Assembly (NCBI RefSeq): GCF_003606385.1
Contig: NZ_CP032514.1
Location: 1,116,001-1,180,000, forward strand
Direction of reading: 5' to 3'
Origin: Actinomyces lilanjuaniae
GTDB lineage: Bacteria > Actinomycetota > Actinomycetes > Actinomycetales > Actinomycetaceae
DNA: 64,000 nt
The notes beneath the pieces are model-generated. The model searched no databases. It was given only the letters and a program-made list of their open reading frames with translations, and was not told the DNA's origin. Positions 39,304-48,770 of the stretch are shown piece after piece. Each line of letters opens with the position of its first letter. Positions within the stretch are counted from its first letter, which is position 1. The position numbers and the translations under genes were made by a program.

Positions 39304-39322
39304 TCGACCGACCGTCGGTCGA
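39304..39322. promoter_or_regulatory. Palindromic TetR-type operator
   Basis: TCGACCGAC-C-GTCGGTCGA is a perfect 9-1-9 palindrome. Its core matches the GACCGAC/GTCGGTC half-sites often bound by TetR-family repressors. It lies about 110 bases upstream of the tetR start and 213 bases upstream of divergent ribF. Confidence 0.7.
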
Positions 39323-39534
39323 GAAGGGCCATAGCGATGCTCGGCGGTCGGGTCAAGCCGGGGCGTGTCTGGGCAGACGCGTCGGGACGGGTGTGCGAGC
39401 ACTGGTGTGCCAGGGCGGGCGTGTCAGGGCTGGCGGGGTCGCGCGGCACGGTCTGGTCGTGGCAGGGTTTGACCCGCAAGACCGGCACGGTCCGTGCAGC
39501 CTGCCGGGTGGATCGAGAAACAGGATGGGACGCG

Positions 39535-40653
39535 GTGGAGGTCTGGTACAGCGCGCAGCAGGTTCCTGCGTCCCTGGGCGCGGCCGCAGGGCCGGGCAGC
39601 GTGGTGACAGTTGGCGTCTTCGACGGTGTGCACCGTGGGCACCGGGCGGTCCTGGACCGTGTGGTCGAGCGCGCCCACGAGATGGCGGAGGGGACAGGGC
39701 AGGGGCGGGTCCGGCCGCTGGCCGTGGCCATGACCTTCGACCCGCACCCCCGTCACGTCCACCACCCCGAGCAGCGCTTCGCGCTCATCACCTCCTTGAC
39801 GGACCGTCTGGCCTCCCTGGAGGAGGCCGGGCTGGACGCCGTCCTCGTGGTCACCTACGACCTCGACTTTGCCGCCCAGAAGCCGGAGGAGTTCGTGCGT
39901 ACCTGGCTGCTGGGCACTCTGGGAGCCAGGGCCGTCGTCGTTGGTGACGACGTACGTTTTGGGCGCGACAACGCGGGGGACGCCTCCTACCTGCGCAGGA
40001 TCGGCCGTGCGGTCGGTCTCGACGTGGAGATCCTGGGTGAGGTCAGCTCTCAGGAGGGGCGCCGGTGGTCCTCCACCTGGGTGCGGCGCTGCCTGGAGAA
40101 GGGGCAGGTGCGTGAGGCCGCTGACATCCTGGGCCGCCCTCACCGGCTGCGCGGGAGGGTGGTCCACGGCCAGCGCCGCGGGCGGGAGCTAGGCTTCCCC
40201 ACCGCCAACCTGGACGCGGCTACCGCCGGTGTGGTCCCTGCGGACGGCGTCTATGCTGGCTGGCTCGTGCGCGGTCGGCGCGGTGAGGACGCCAGGAGCA
40301 GCGAGAACAGCGAGAACCAGGGCAGCGGCGGCCGGGAGGCTCTAGGTGCCCAGGCTGTCCGTAAGGTGGGGTACCAGGTGGAGCGCCTGCCCGCGGCGGT
40401 CTCCATCGGCACCAACCCGACCTTCGACGATGTTCCCCAGCGCACCGTGGAGGCCCACGTGCTGGGACGCTGCGACCTTGACCTGTACGGGGAGGAGGTT
40501 GGCGTCGAGCTGGTGGAGTACCTGCGCCCCATGCTGGCCTTTGACGGACTGGACCCCCTGCTGGTCCAGATGCGCCAGGACGTCGCCCAGACTGCGCAGA
40601 TCCTGGGCGTGCCCGTCCCCGGCCCGATCCGGCCGGAGGACGTCACGGCCTAG
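39535..40653 (+). CDS. ribF: Bifunctional riboflavin kinase/FAD synthetase
   Basis: Makes FMN and FAD. The adenylyltransferase domain has VTVGVFDGVHRGHRAVLDRVV, FDPHPRHV, VVGDDVRFGRDNAGD and SSTWVRRCLEKGQVREAADILGRPHRLRGRVVHG. The kinase domain has RGRELGFPTANLD, DGVYAGWL, AAVSIGTNPTF, VEAHVLG and YGEEVGVELVEYLRPMLAFDGLDPLLVQM. An insert of about 35 residues (Ser/Asn/Glu-rich) interrupts the kinase domain. GTG at 39535 fits the usual VEVW start, with a weak GGATGGGA upstream. No FMN riboswitch was recognised upstream. 372 residues. Confidence 0.95.
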   Translation: MEVWYSAQQVPASLGAAAGPGSVVTVGVFDGVHRGHRAVLDRVVERAHEMAEGTGQGRVRPLAVAMTFDPHPRHVHHPEQRFALITSLTDRLASLEEAGLDAVLVVTYDLDFAAQKPEEFVRTWLLGTLGARAVVVGDDVRFGRDNAGDASYLRRIGRAVGLDVEILGEVSSQEGRRWSSTWVRRCLEKGQVREAADILGRPHRLRGRVVHGQRRGRELGFPTANLDAATAGVVPADGVYAGWLVRGRRGEDARSSENSENQGSGGREALGAQAVRKVGYQVERLPAAVSIGTNPTFDDVPQRTVEAHVLGRCDLDLYGEEVGVELVEYLRPMLAFDGLDPLLVQMRQDVAQTAQILGVPVPGPIRPEDVTA

Positions 40654-40673
40654 CCCCGTACTGCCGCAGGCGG

Positions 40674-41804
40674 CTACCGGCCGGGGTGCTTGGCAAAAAA
40701 CTCCCACATCAGCTCCGAGGCGCCGATCTCCTGAGAGACGGTTCCCAGCTCGCCGAAGTCTGCCTCGCTTCCCGGCCAGGTGTGGCCCGCACCAGTGAGG
40801 GTGTAGCCCTGTACTCGCCCGGAGCCGCCGGAGCAGTCGTTGTAGGAGGTGAGCAGCACCTGCTCGCTGACCTGGGTCTGAGTGGGCGGCTCGGTGCACT
40901 GGTTGAGCTCCGCCCAGCGCCCCAGAGCGGTGTTCACCGAGTAGCCCCAGCGGGGGTCGGCATTGCCCTCGTAGGGGTTGACCCAGTCGTCGGTGCCGTG
41001 AAAGGTGAGCACGGGGACCCCTGTAGCCGGGTCACAGGTCAGAGGGTCGGTCTCGGAGGTGTTGTCGTAGGCGGCCCTGCCCGCGCGCAGCCCGGCCACG
41101 GGGGCGATCGCGGCAAGCAGACCGGGCCGGGCGCAGGCCAGGGCGCTGGCCATGCGCCCGCCACCGGAGAAGCCGGTGGCGTAGACACGTTGGGAGTCCA
41201 CGCAGGCCGTCTGGACCAGGTGGTCCACTACCGCAGTGAGAAAGGCGACGTCGTCACGGGCGTCCTCAGGAGGGTAGTCTCCCGCGACCATCGGGACGCC
41301 GGGGACGTTCCAGGCCCAGCTCCCGTCGGGGAGCGGGCTGTCCGACTCCAGCGGGATCGCGGCGGTCGGCTGGGCCACGACGAAGCCGTGAGCGTCGGCG
41401 ATCTCGTCCAGACCGCTGATCTGCGCCTGGGCGGTAGCGTTGGCACCGGAGCCGTGAAGGTCAAGGACCAGCGCCAGGGCCTCCTGGTCAGTCGCCGGGG
41501 TGGCTTGGTCGGGGAGCTCGTCGCGGGTGCCGTCTTCGGCACCCTGGATAGAGGGCTCCTCGGGCAGGTGGACGCGGACGGGGTAGCGCTGCCCGGAGAA
41601 GGTGACCTGCACGGTGGTCGTGCCAGGGGACAGCTGCGAGTCGCACCCCGTGCTGGCGGGGCTGGCAGTCGCCGTGGGTGCGGCCGAGGGGCTGTGGGTG
41701 CCGGGCTCGGGGAGCAGGTAGGTGGCCATGCCGAGAAACACGACGACGGACAGGAAGACGCACAGAAAGAGGGCAGGCAGGGTGCGGCGGCTCCGGCGGT
41801 GCAT
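40674..41804 (-). CDS. PHB-depolymerase/LpqC family esterase, secreted or membrane anchored
   Basis: 376-residue alpha/beta hydrolase. A basic start MHRRSRRT precedes a signal anchor (LPALFLCVFLSVVVFLGMATYLL). A short Ser/Pro linker follows, then the catalytic domain: LVLDLHGSGANA, WAWNVPGV, DDVAFLTAVVDHLVQTACVDSQRVYATGFSGGGRMAS (nucleophile in GFSGG), VLTFHGTDDWVNPY (Asp) and TLTGAGHTWPGS (His). The pattern fits the poly(3-hydroxybutyrate) depolymerase/feruloyl esterase-like family; the real substrate is unknown. ATG at 41804 has AAAGGA eight bases upstream. It is convergent with ribF. Confidence 0.87.
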   Translation of the reverse strand: MHRRSRRTLPALFLCVFLSVVVFLGMATYLLPEPGTHSPSAAPTATASPASTGCDSQLSPGTTTVQVTFSGQRYPVRVHLPEEPSIQGAEDGTRDELPDQATPATDQEALALVLDLHGSGANATAQAQISGLDEIADAHGFVVAQPTAAIPLESDSPLPDGSWAWNVPGVPMVAGDYPPEDARDDVAFLTAVVDHLVQTACVDSQRVYATGFSGGGRMASALACARPGLLAAIAPVAGLRAGRAAYDNTSETDPLTCDPATGVPVLTFHGTDDWVNPYEGNADPRWGYSVNTALGRWAELNQCTEPPTQTQVSEQVLLTSYNDCSGGSGRVQGYTLTGAGHTWPGSEADFGELGTVSQEIGASELMWEFFAKHPGR

Positions 41805-42258
41805 CGATCGGTCCTTTCCGGTCGTTGGTGCTGGTAGGGGGTCCTGGTCGGGTGGGGGCTGGGAGGATATGGGAGCGGAGGGGCGTAGGGGTGGAGGGAT
41901 GGCCGGGGCACGGTGTCGGCCCCGCGGCATCTGTGGCGGGAGTGGTTGCGGGAACGTGGCTGGCGCGGCGTCAGGCAGACCGGGCTGGAGTCTACCGTCG
42001 TCTCTGATCGTGCCCGCATCCCCTCCCTGCCAGGGTGCCTTCCTGTCGGCTGCCTCATGGAGTCCTCGTGGGCTGCCTGTGGGGCGTTTTCCAGGCGCCC
42101 TGCTGGTGCTGTTCGGTAGGTGTTCTGCCCCACAGGAGGTGGTGGCGCAGGACCCCGCCTCCGCTGGTAGTCTTGCGCCGCCGTAGACCGGCCGCGGACG
42201 AGTCATGCCCGGGAGAACCTGCCCCGGTGCTCCGCGCAACGAGACTTGAGGAGTCCGA
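41805..42258. other. Divergent promoter region of the esterase gene and rpsO
   Basis: 454 bases. TAGTCT at 42168-42173 is a plausible -10 box for rpsO with a leader of about 80 bases. Long open frames on both strands look like composition artefacts. No other structure was recognised. Confidence 0.4.
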
Positions 42259-42528
42259 ATGTCGATCAGCCCCCAGCGCAAGCAGCAGCTCGTCGCCGAG
42301 TACGCGACCCACGAGGGCGACACGGGCTCACCCGAGGTCCAGGTCGCCATCCTGACCGAGCGCATCTCCAACCTGACCGAGCACTTCAAGGGCCATATCC
42401 ACGACCACCACTCGCGCCGGGGGCTCTACCTGCTCATCGGTAAGCGTCGCCGCCTCCTGGACTACCTCATGAGGGAGGACATCGAGCGCTATCGCTCCCT
42501 GATCGCCCGCCTCGGTATCCGCCGGTAG
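42259..42528 (+). CDS. rpsO: Small ribosomal subunit protein uS15
   Basis: S15 of the 30S subunit, 89 residues. [69 protein letters not shown] is a full family match. GAGGAG lies eight bases before ATG 42259. In most bacteria rpsO is directly upstream of pnp; here a minus-strand alcohol dehydrogenase gene has come between them. Confidence 0.98.
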   Translation: MSISPQRKQQLVAEYATHEGDTGSPEVQVAILTERISNLTEHFKGHIHDHHSRRGLYLLIGKRRRLLDYLMREDIERYRSLIARLGIRR

Positions 42529-42571
42529 GGCGGGCGGTGGACACAGGCTCGTCCCGGGGCTGCGCCTGTCT

Positions 42572-43723
42572 TCACAGCAGCGAGGTGTACAGGGTGTGAA
42601 TGTCCTCGCGGGTGGCGGGGCGTGGGTTACCCGGAGTGCACACGTCGGCGAAGGCGTCGTCGGCCAGGGCATCGATCCCAGAGGCGTCCACGCCGATCTG
42701 CGAGATCCTGGTCGGGTTGCCCAGCTCCTTTGCCAGGGTGGCGACGGCGTCGACGGCGGCGGCGCGCGCCTGGTCCAGTGGCATGGTCCGGGAGTCGGCC
42801 ACGTCGAAGGCTTGGGCTATGTCTCGGTACTTCTCCCCGGTGTGCTCGGCGTTGAAGGCCATGACCGGGGCCAGCAGGATGCCGTTGGCTACGCCGTGAG
42901 GGGCGCCGTAGCGCCCGCCCAGCGGGTGGGCCATGCCGTGGACGAGCCCTAGGCCCACGTTGGAGTAGGCCATGCCGTTGATGTAAGCCGCCAGGCCCAT
43001 CTGCTCTACCGCCTCCGGGTCCCCGTCGGCGGCGGCGCGCAGGCTGGCGGCGATCATCTGGATCGAGCGCAGGCACAGAGCGTCGCTCAGCTCCCAGGCG
43101 CCCGGGGTGACGTATCCCTCGATGGCGTGGGTCAGCGCATCCAGGCCAGTGGCCACCTTGAGGGAGCGGGGCATGCCGTCCATGAGGTCGGGGTCGACGA
43201 CAGCCACAACTGGGATGTCGTGCGGGTCCACGCACACGAACTTGCGCTGCGCGGAGGTGTCGGTGATGACGTAGTTGATCGTGGTCTCGCTGGCGGTTCC
43301 TGCGGTGGTGGGAACCCCGATGATCGGCACGCCCGGGTTCCTGGTCGGGGACTGCCCCTCCAGGCTCACGACGTCCTCGAACTCCGGGTTGGTGGCGATG
43401 ACGGAGATCGCCTTGCAGGTGTCCTGGGGCGAGCCCCCTCCCAGGCCGATGAGGACATCGGCCCCTGACGCCCGGAAGGCGGCCAGGCCTGCCTGGACCT
43501 TCTCCACCGGCGGGTTGGGCACGACGTCGGAGAAGATGTCCCAGGGCACGCGGGCCTCGTCCAGCAGGTCGGTGACCCGTCTTACGGTACCGTTGCCCAC
43601 TAGGGCCGGGTCGGTGACGATGAAGGCCCTGGTCAGGTTCCGGCGGATGATCTCGGGGGCAATGGAACTGATCGAGCCACGACCGAAGTAGCCGGTCTGG
43701 TTGAGGATCATGCGGTGGGTCAT
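42572..43723 (-). CDS. fucO: Iron-containing alcohol dehydrogenase, lactaldehyde reductase type
   Basis: 383-residue group III (Fe-dependent) alcohol dehydrogenase. ILNQTGYFGRGSISSI starts the nucleotide-binding half. GADVLIGLGGGSPQDTCKAISV is the dinucleotide loop. Metal ligands lie in GLDALTHAIEGYVTPGAWELSD and in LVHGMAHPLGGRYGAPHGVANGILLAPVM. The N-terminal motif and length resemble FucO, which reduces L-lactaldehyde to 1,2-propanediol, but no fucose or rhamnose genes are nearby, so the substrate is uncertain. ATG at 43723 has GAGAGGAC upstream; the frame is open to 43921. Confidence 0.9.
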   Translation of the reverse strand: MTHRMILNQTGYFGRGSISSIAPEIIRRNLTRAFIVTDPALVGNGTVRRVTDLLDEARVPWDIFSDVVPNPPVEKVQAGLAAFRASGADVLIGLGGGSPQDTCKAISVIATNPEFEDVVSLEGQSPTRNPGVPIIGVPTTAGTASETTINYVITDTSAQRKFVCVDPHDIPVVAVVDPDLMDGMPRSLKVATGLDALTHAIEGYVTPGAWELSDALCLRSIQMIAASLRAAADGDPEAVEQMGLAAYINGMAYSNVGLGLVHGMAHPLGGRYGAPHGVANGILLAPVMAFNAEHTGEKYRDIAQAFDVADSRTMPLDQARAAAVDAVATLAKELGNPTRISQIGVDASGIDALADDAFADVCTPGNPRPATREDIHTLYTSLL

Positions 43724-44223
43724 GGCGGTCTGTCCTCTCTGGGGGCTGACGGTGCCCTCTGGCTTTGTCGGGTGCTGGTTCCTGGTGGTCTTGCTGGCAC
43801 GATGGCACTCTGGGCTGCGCGGCACCAGAGCCCCAAGGTCCCGGGTTGGTGGCGAGACGACGCTGGGCCGGGGCGAGGGAGGCGTACCTACGCGGCCGAT
43901 CTCACGTGACCCGCTGGTCACCTTGGCGCCACAGGCTGTGTTCGCACGGTATTATCCACTGCGGCTGCTCTCAAGGCGCCTGCCAGCGCCCCGATCTGAG
44001 CGGCCTCGCGCGCGGGGCAGACAGGTCTCCGCGCCGCGGATGTCGGCCGCCGTCGGTTTTCGGTGGTGGCCCCCGGAATCGGGACCTCTTGCCAGGCACG
44101 TTGTGGCTCTCAGGGTATGCTCCTTGGGTCACGCAGCGGGTTGGGCGGGGTGGTACCTGCTTGCGTGGGCCTCGATCGAAGGCCACGGCCTGGCCCAGAT
44201 CACGAGAAAGAGACGCATCGCAG
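43724..44223. other. Divergent region upstream of fucO and pnp
   Basis: 500 bases. TATGCT at 44116-44121 is a likely -10 box for pnp, leaving a leader of about 95 bases. Open frames on the plus strand here are not protein-like. A PNPase autoregulatory hairpin may exist but I could not define one. Confidence 0.4.
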
Positions 44224-46574
44224 ATGTTCATTGATGATCCCGAGGTCACTGCCGCGGAGGCAGTGATTGACAACGGCCCCTTGGCAAGCGTGTGGTTCGC
44301 TTCGAGACGGGTCGTCTGGCCAAGCAGGCTGCTGGAAGCGCCATGGCCTACCTCGACGGTGAGACCGCCGTCCTGTCCGCCACGACCGTCGGCAGGCAGC
44401 CCAAGGACCAGTTTGACTTCTTCCCGCTCACCGTCGACGTGGAGGAGCGTCAGTACGCGGCAGGCAAGATCCCCGGATCCTTCTTCCGGCGCGAGGGCAG
44501 GGCCGGCACCTCGGCCATCCTCGCCTGCCGTCTCATCGACCGTCCGCTGCGCCCCTCCTTCGTCAAGGGGCTGCGCAACGAGGTCCAGGTCGTTGAGACG
44601 GTGCTGGCGATCCACCCTGATGACGACTACGACGTCCTGGCTATCAACGCCGCGTCCATGTCCACCCAGATCGCCGGCCTTCCCTTCTCCGGGCCGGTGG
44701 CAGGCACCCGTATCGCGCTGGTCAACGGCAGCTGGGTCGCCTTCCCCCGCTACTCCGAGCAGCAGCAGGCCACGTTCCAGATGGTGGTGGCCGGCCGGGT
44801 CCTGGACTCCGGTGACGTGGCTATCATGATGGTGGAGGCCGGTGCCACCGAGAACGCCTGGGACCTGATCAGGGCCGGGTCCGTCGCCCCCACCGAGGAG
44901 GTCGTTGCCGAGGGCCTGGAGGCGGCCAAGCCGCACATCAAGGCGCTGTGCGAGGCCCAGGGCGAGGTAGCCGCCCACGCCTCCAAGCCCACGGCGGAGT
45001 TTCCCCTCTACCTGGACTACACTGACGAGCAGTACGACGCTGTGGAGAAGGCGGCGCAGGCCCGTGGTCTTGCCGCAGCCCTGGCCACCGAGGGCAAGCA
45101 GGCTCGTGACGAGGCCGTGGACACGGTTAGGGAGCAGGTGCTCGCCGAGGTCGGTGAGTCCTTCCCCGCCGAGGAGGACCTCAAGGCCCTCAAGGCCGCC
45201 TTCCGCTCCGTGACCAAGAAGATCGTGCGCCACCGCACCCTGACCGAGGGTGTGCGCATGGACGGCCGCGGCCTCAAGGACATCCGGACCCTGGCCGCGG
45301 AGGTGGAGGTCCTGCCCCGCGTCCACGGGTCGGCTGTCTTCGAGCGGGGGAGACCCAGATCCTGGGGTGACCACGCTCAACATGCTGCGCATGGAGCAGC
45401 AGGTGGACGACCTCTCGCCCGTGACCCACAAGCGCTACATGCACAACTACAACTTTCCCCCTTCTCCACCGGTGAGACCGGGCGTGTGGGTGCTCCCAAG
45501 CGTCGAGAGATCGGGCACGGCAACCTGGCTGAGCGTGCGCTAGTGCCGGTGCTGCCCAGCCGGGAGGACTTCCCCTACGCCATCCGCCAGGTCTCGGAGG
45601 CCCTAGGCTCCAACGGGTCCACCTCCATGGGCTCGGTGTGCGCCTCCACGCTGTCCCTGCTCAATGCGGGCGTGCCGTTGCGCGCGCCTGTGGCCGGTAT
45701 CGCCATGGGGCTCATGCACGAGGTGATCGACGGCGAGACCCGGTGGGCCACGCTCACCGACATCCTGGGCAGTGAGGACGCCTTCGGCGACATGGACTTC
45801 AAGGTTGCCGGTACCCGCGACTTCATCACTGCCCTGCAGCTGGACACCAAGCTGGACGGCCTGCCCTCCGAGGTCCTGGCCGGGGCGCTGGGGCAGGCGC
45901 GCGACGCGCGCCTCTTCATCCTGGACGTGCTGGCGCAGGCTATTGACGCCCCTGACGAGATGGCCCCCACCGCTCCGCGGGTGCTGACCGTGCAGATCCC
46001 TGTGGACAAGATCGGCGAGGTGATTGGCCCCAAGGGCAAGATGATCAACCAGATTCAGGAGGATACCGGCGCTGACCTCACGGTCGAGGACGACGGCACC
46101 GTCTACATCGGTGCTGCGGACGGCCCCTCGGCGGAGGCTGCCCGTGAGGCCGTCAACGCCATCGCCAACCCGCAGATGCCGGAGATAGGCGAGCGCTTCG
46201 TGGGGACCGTGGTCAAGACCACGACCTTCGGTGCCTTCGTGTCCCTGACACCGGGGAAGGACGGGTTGCTCCACGTCTCCCAGATCCGTCGGCTGGTGGG
46301 CGGCAAGCGTGTTGAGAACGTTGAGGACGTCCTCAACGTGGGTGACAAGGTCCAGGTCGAGCTCGCGGAGATCGACCAGCGCGGCAAGCTCTCCCTCAAC
46401 GCGGTCCTCACTGACGAGCAGCTGGCTGCCGAGGCAGAGAACGAGGCCGCTCGCAAGGCGGTGAGCCACTCCGAGCACTGGGGCCGCCGGGACCACGATG
46501 GTGACGGCCAGCGGCGCGAGCGCCGTCCGCGTCGGCGACGTACGCGTGCGGTGGACTACTCCGAGGACGAGTAG
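44224..46574 (+). CDS. pnp: Polyribonucleotide nucleotidyltransferase (four frameshifts)
   Basis: 3'-5' phosphorolytic exoribonuclease. It starts [48 protein letters not shown] opens the first RNase PH domain. The second PH domain has [41 protein letters not shown]. The KH domain has [21 protein letters not shown], and S1 has [31 protein letters not shown]. One G is missing near 44283. Two G (45346-45350, 45364-45367) and one C (45457-45461) are missing around [19 protein letters not shown] and [13 protein letters not shown], so the frame recovers downstream. Restored length is 784 residues. Confidence 0.93.
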
Positions 46575-46940
46575 AAGTCCGCTGCGACCAGGGCGTCCTC
46601 GGCAGCTGCTGCTGGCACTGCTAGTCGTTGTTGGTCGTTACTGGTCACTACTGCGGTGGGGCCGGGCCGGAAGGCTCGGCCCCACCGTGCGTGCTCGGTC
46701 TGTTCCCCTAGTGGGTCCGTGATCCTTCTGTCTGGTAATTCGCAACAGGAGGGTGATGAATAGGGGAGGTGTCGGCCTTGTCGTGACACGGTCGACGCTG
46801 GTGAGCGCTGTCGTTGGTGCGGGTCTTCTGGCGATATTCTCCCGATTGACGCTCCTCTCGGTGGTTGTGGCCGCAACCGGCTGGTGATCTGAGGCTCTTC
46901 GTGCTTCTATTGTGCTTACCGTCGACGAGGAGGTAATATT
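46575..46940. other. Region between pnp and catalase
   Basis: 366 bases; the second half is clearly less GC-rich than its surroundings. It holds the pnp hairpin (46654-46687) and presumably the katA promoter. No gene is evident. Confidence 0.4.
46654..46687 (+). terminator. Hairpin after pnp with GGAA loop
   Basis: 46654-46668 pairs with 46673-46687 (15 bp, one G-U pair) around a GGAA tetraloop of the GNRA type. It starts 80 bases after the pnp stop. No T-run follows. Confidence 0.75.
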
Positions 46941-48485
46941 TTGGAAAATCCAATTAAACCGAGTGGCGACTCTGGCTCCACAATGGCCAACGGCGCCCCG
47001 GCCACGAGCGAGCGTCACAGCATCACCCTAGGACCGGATGGGCCGCTGCTGCTCCACGACCACCACCTGGTCAGTTCCCTGGCTCATTTCAACCGCGAGA
47101 ACATTCCTGACCGCAAGCCCCACGCCAAGGGCTCGGGAGCCTTCGGTGAGCTGGTCATCACCCACGACATCAGCCGCTACACCAAGGCTGCCGCTCTGCA
47201 GCCGGGTGCGCGCACGCGCGCACTACTGCGGTTCTCCACCGTCGCAGGGGAGGCCGGGTCGCCTGACACCTGGCGCGACGTGCGCGGTTTCGCCCTCAAG
47301 TTCTATACCAGCGAGGGTAACTGGGACCTGGTGGGCAACAACACCCCGGTCTTCTTCCTGCGGGACCCCATGAAGTTCCCCCACTTCATCCGCAGCCAGA
47401 AGCGCCTGGGGGACAAGGGCCTGCGTGACCAGACCATGCAGTGGGACTTCTGGACTCTGTCCCCAGAGAGCGCCCACCAGGTCGCTTACCTCATGGGGGA
47501 CCGGGGCCTGCCGCGCACCTGGCGGCACATGAACGGCTACGGGTCCCATACCTACATGCTCATCAACGAGGCGGGTGAGCGGTTCTGGACCAAGTTCCAC
47601 TTCCACACCAACCAGGGTGTGGAGAACTGGGGCGGCCAGGACGCCGAGGAGCTGGCCGGGGTGGACGCTGACTTCCACCGCCGCGACCTGTTCGAAGCCA
47701 TCGAGCGGGGCGACTACCCGAGCTGGACGCTGTCCATCCAGGTCATGCCCTACGAGGAGGCCAAGACCTATCGGATCAACCCCTTCGACCTGACCAAGAC
47801 CTGGCCCCACGCGGACTACCCGCTCATCACCGTGGGGACGCTGACGCTCAACGAGAACCCGGAGAACTTCTTCGCCCAGATCGACCAGGCGGCCTTCGCC
47901 CCCTCCAATATCGTCCCGGGCATCGGGTTCTCCCCAGACCGTATGCTGCTGGCCCGTGTCTTCGCCTATGCCGATGCCCACCGGGCCAGGCTCGGCGTCA
48001 ACCACGACCAGTTGCCGGTCAACCAGCCCTTGCCGGAGGTGCGTGAGCACGCCAACACCTACACCTTCGACGGGCCGATGCGCTACTTCCACTCTGGCGG
48101 CCAGCCGACCTACGCCGCCAACTCTGGTGGACGCCCCTATGCTGACGAGCAGGGTCGCCTGGAGGACGGGTGGGAGGCTGACGGCGAGATGGTGGTCGCC
48201 GCCCAGACTCTCCGGGAGGACGACGACGACTTCAGCCAGGCTGGCATCCTGGTACGTGACGTCTTTACCGAGGCCCAGCGCCGACGGCTGGTGGAGACGG
48301 TCTCGACCAGCCTGGTCCAGGTCGAGCGGGCCGAGGTGCTGGAGCGTGCCCTGTGGTACTGGGACAGTATTGACGCGGCTGTCGGCCAGCGCATCAGGGA
48401 CGCCGTCGCCCGGCTCTCCTCCCAGACAGGGACCGTCTCGGTGGAGCGAACGCCGCTGCGGGAGGGAGACTCAGAGGAGGAGTGA
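46941..48485 (+). CDS. katA: Catalase, clade 1/3 monofunctional heme type
   Basis: Decomposes hydrogen peroxide. The distal His61 lies in [13 protein letters not shown], the distal Asn in [14 protein letters not shown], and the heme-ligand Tyr in [41 protein letters not shown] and [12 protein letters not shown] are family hallmarks. At 514 residues it is the small-subunit type. TTG at 46941 is favoured because GAGGAGGT ends six bases before it; the next candidate is an ATG at 46983. It stands alone between pnp and the M16 peptidase gene, which are usually adjacent in Actinobacteria, so it was probably inserted. No OxyR or Fur gene is adjacent. Confidence 0.95.
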   Translation: MENPIKPSGDSGSTMANGAPATSERHSITLGPDGPLLLHDHHLVSSLAHFNRENIPDRKPHAKGSGAFGELVITHDISRYTKAAALQPGARTRALLRFSTVAGEAGSPDTWRDVRGFALKFYTSEGNWDLVGNNTPVFFLRDPMKFPHFIRSQKRLGDKGLRDQTMQWDFWTLSPESAHQVAYLMGDRGLPRTWRHMNGYGSHTYMLINEAGERFWTKFHFHTNQGVENWGGQDAEELAGVDADFHRRDLFEAIERGDYPSWTLSIQVMPYEEAKTYRINPFDLTKTWPHADYPLITVGTLTLNENPENFFAQIDQAAFAPSNIVPGIGFSPDRMLLARVFAYADAHRARLGVNHDQLPVNQPLPEVREHANTYTFDGPMRYFHSGGQPTYAANSGGRPYADEQGRLEDGWEADGEMVVAAQTLREDDDDFSQAGILVRDVFTEAQRRRLVETVSTSLVQVERAEVLERALWYWDSIDAAVGQRIRDAVARLSSQTGTVSVERTPLREGDSEEE

Positions 48486-48636
48486 CTTACGAGGGGGCTC
48501 GGCCTGGGTGCAGCCCCCAGGGCGGATCGCCTGACCTGACAGGTGGGCGCAGCGTCCCGCGAGGAGGCCAGACCTTGTGCTTGATATCACATTCTCTGGG
48601 TGGGGCGGGATAGTCCCTGTGAACACTTCCATCTCA

Positions 48637-48673
48637 GTGGGATCCGTGCCAGCCCACCTGGCACGGATCCCAC
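48637..48673 (+). terminator. 16-bp perfect hairpin downstream of katA
   Basis: Arms 48637-48652 and 48658-48673 are perfectly complementary with a 5-base loop (CCCAC), 151 bases after the katA stop and 98 bases before the M16 start. No T-run follows. It could end katA transcription or be a regulatory site. Confidence 0.65.
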
Positions 48674-48758
48674 CCGGGTGGAGAGTGTCAGCAAGGACTG
48701 GCTGCGTGCCAGGTGGGTTGACACCTGGGGCCGGCCTGCTGGAGCCCTCGCTGTTCGG

Positions 48759-48764
48759 TAGGCT
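48759..48764 (+). promoter_or_regulatory. Probable -10 box, leaderless start of the M16 gene
   Basis: TAGGCT, six bases, then GTG at 48771 (immediately followed by ATG). No Shine-Dalgarno is present. Confidence 0.55.
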
Positions 48765-48770
48765 CAGCCG

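Noticed and set aside
39323..39534. FMN riboswitch upstream of ribF
   Set aside because: The conserved AGGG/GGG-rich RFN elements and paired arms were not recognisable.
40686..41837. 383-codon plus-strand open frame opposite the esterase gene
   Set aside because: It is antisense to a gene with a clear signal anchor and catalytic triad, and its translation is low complexity.
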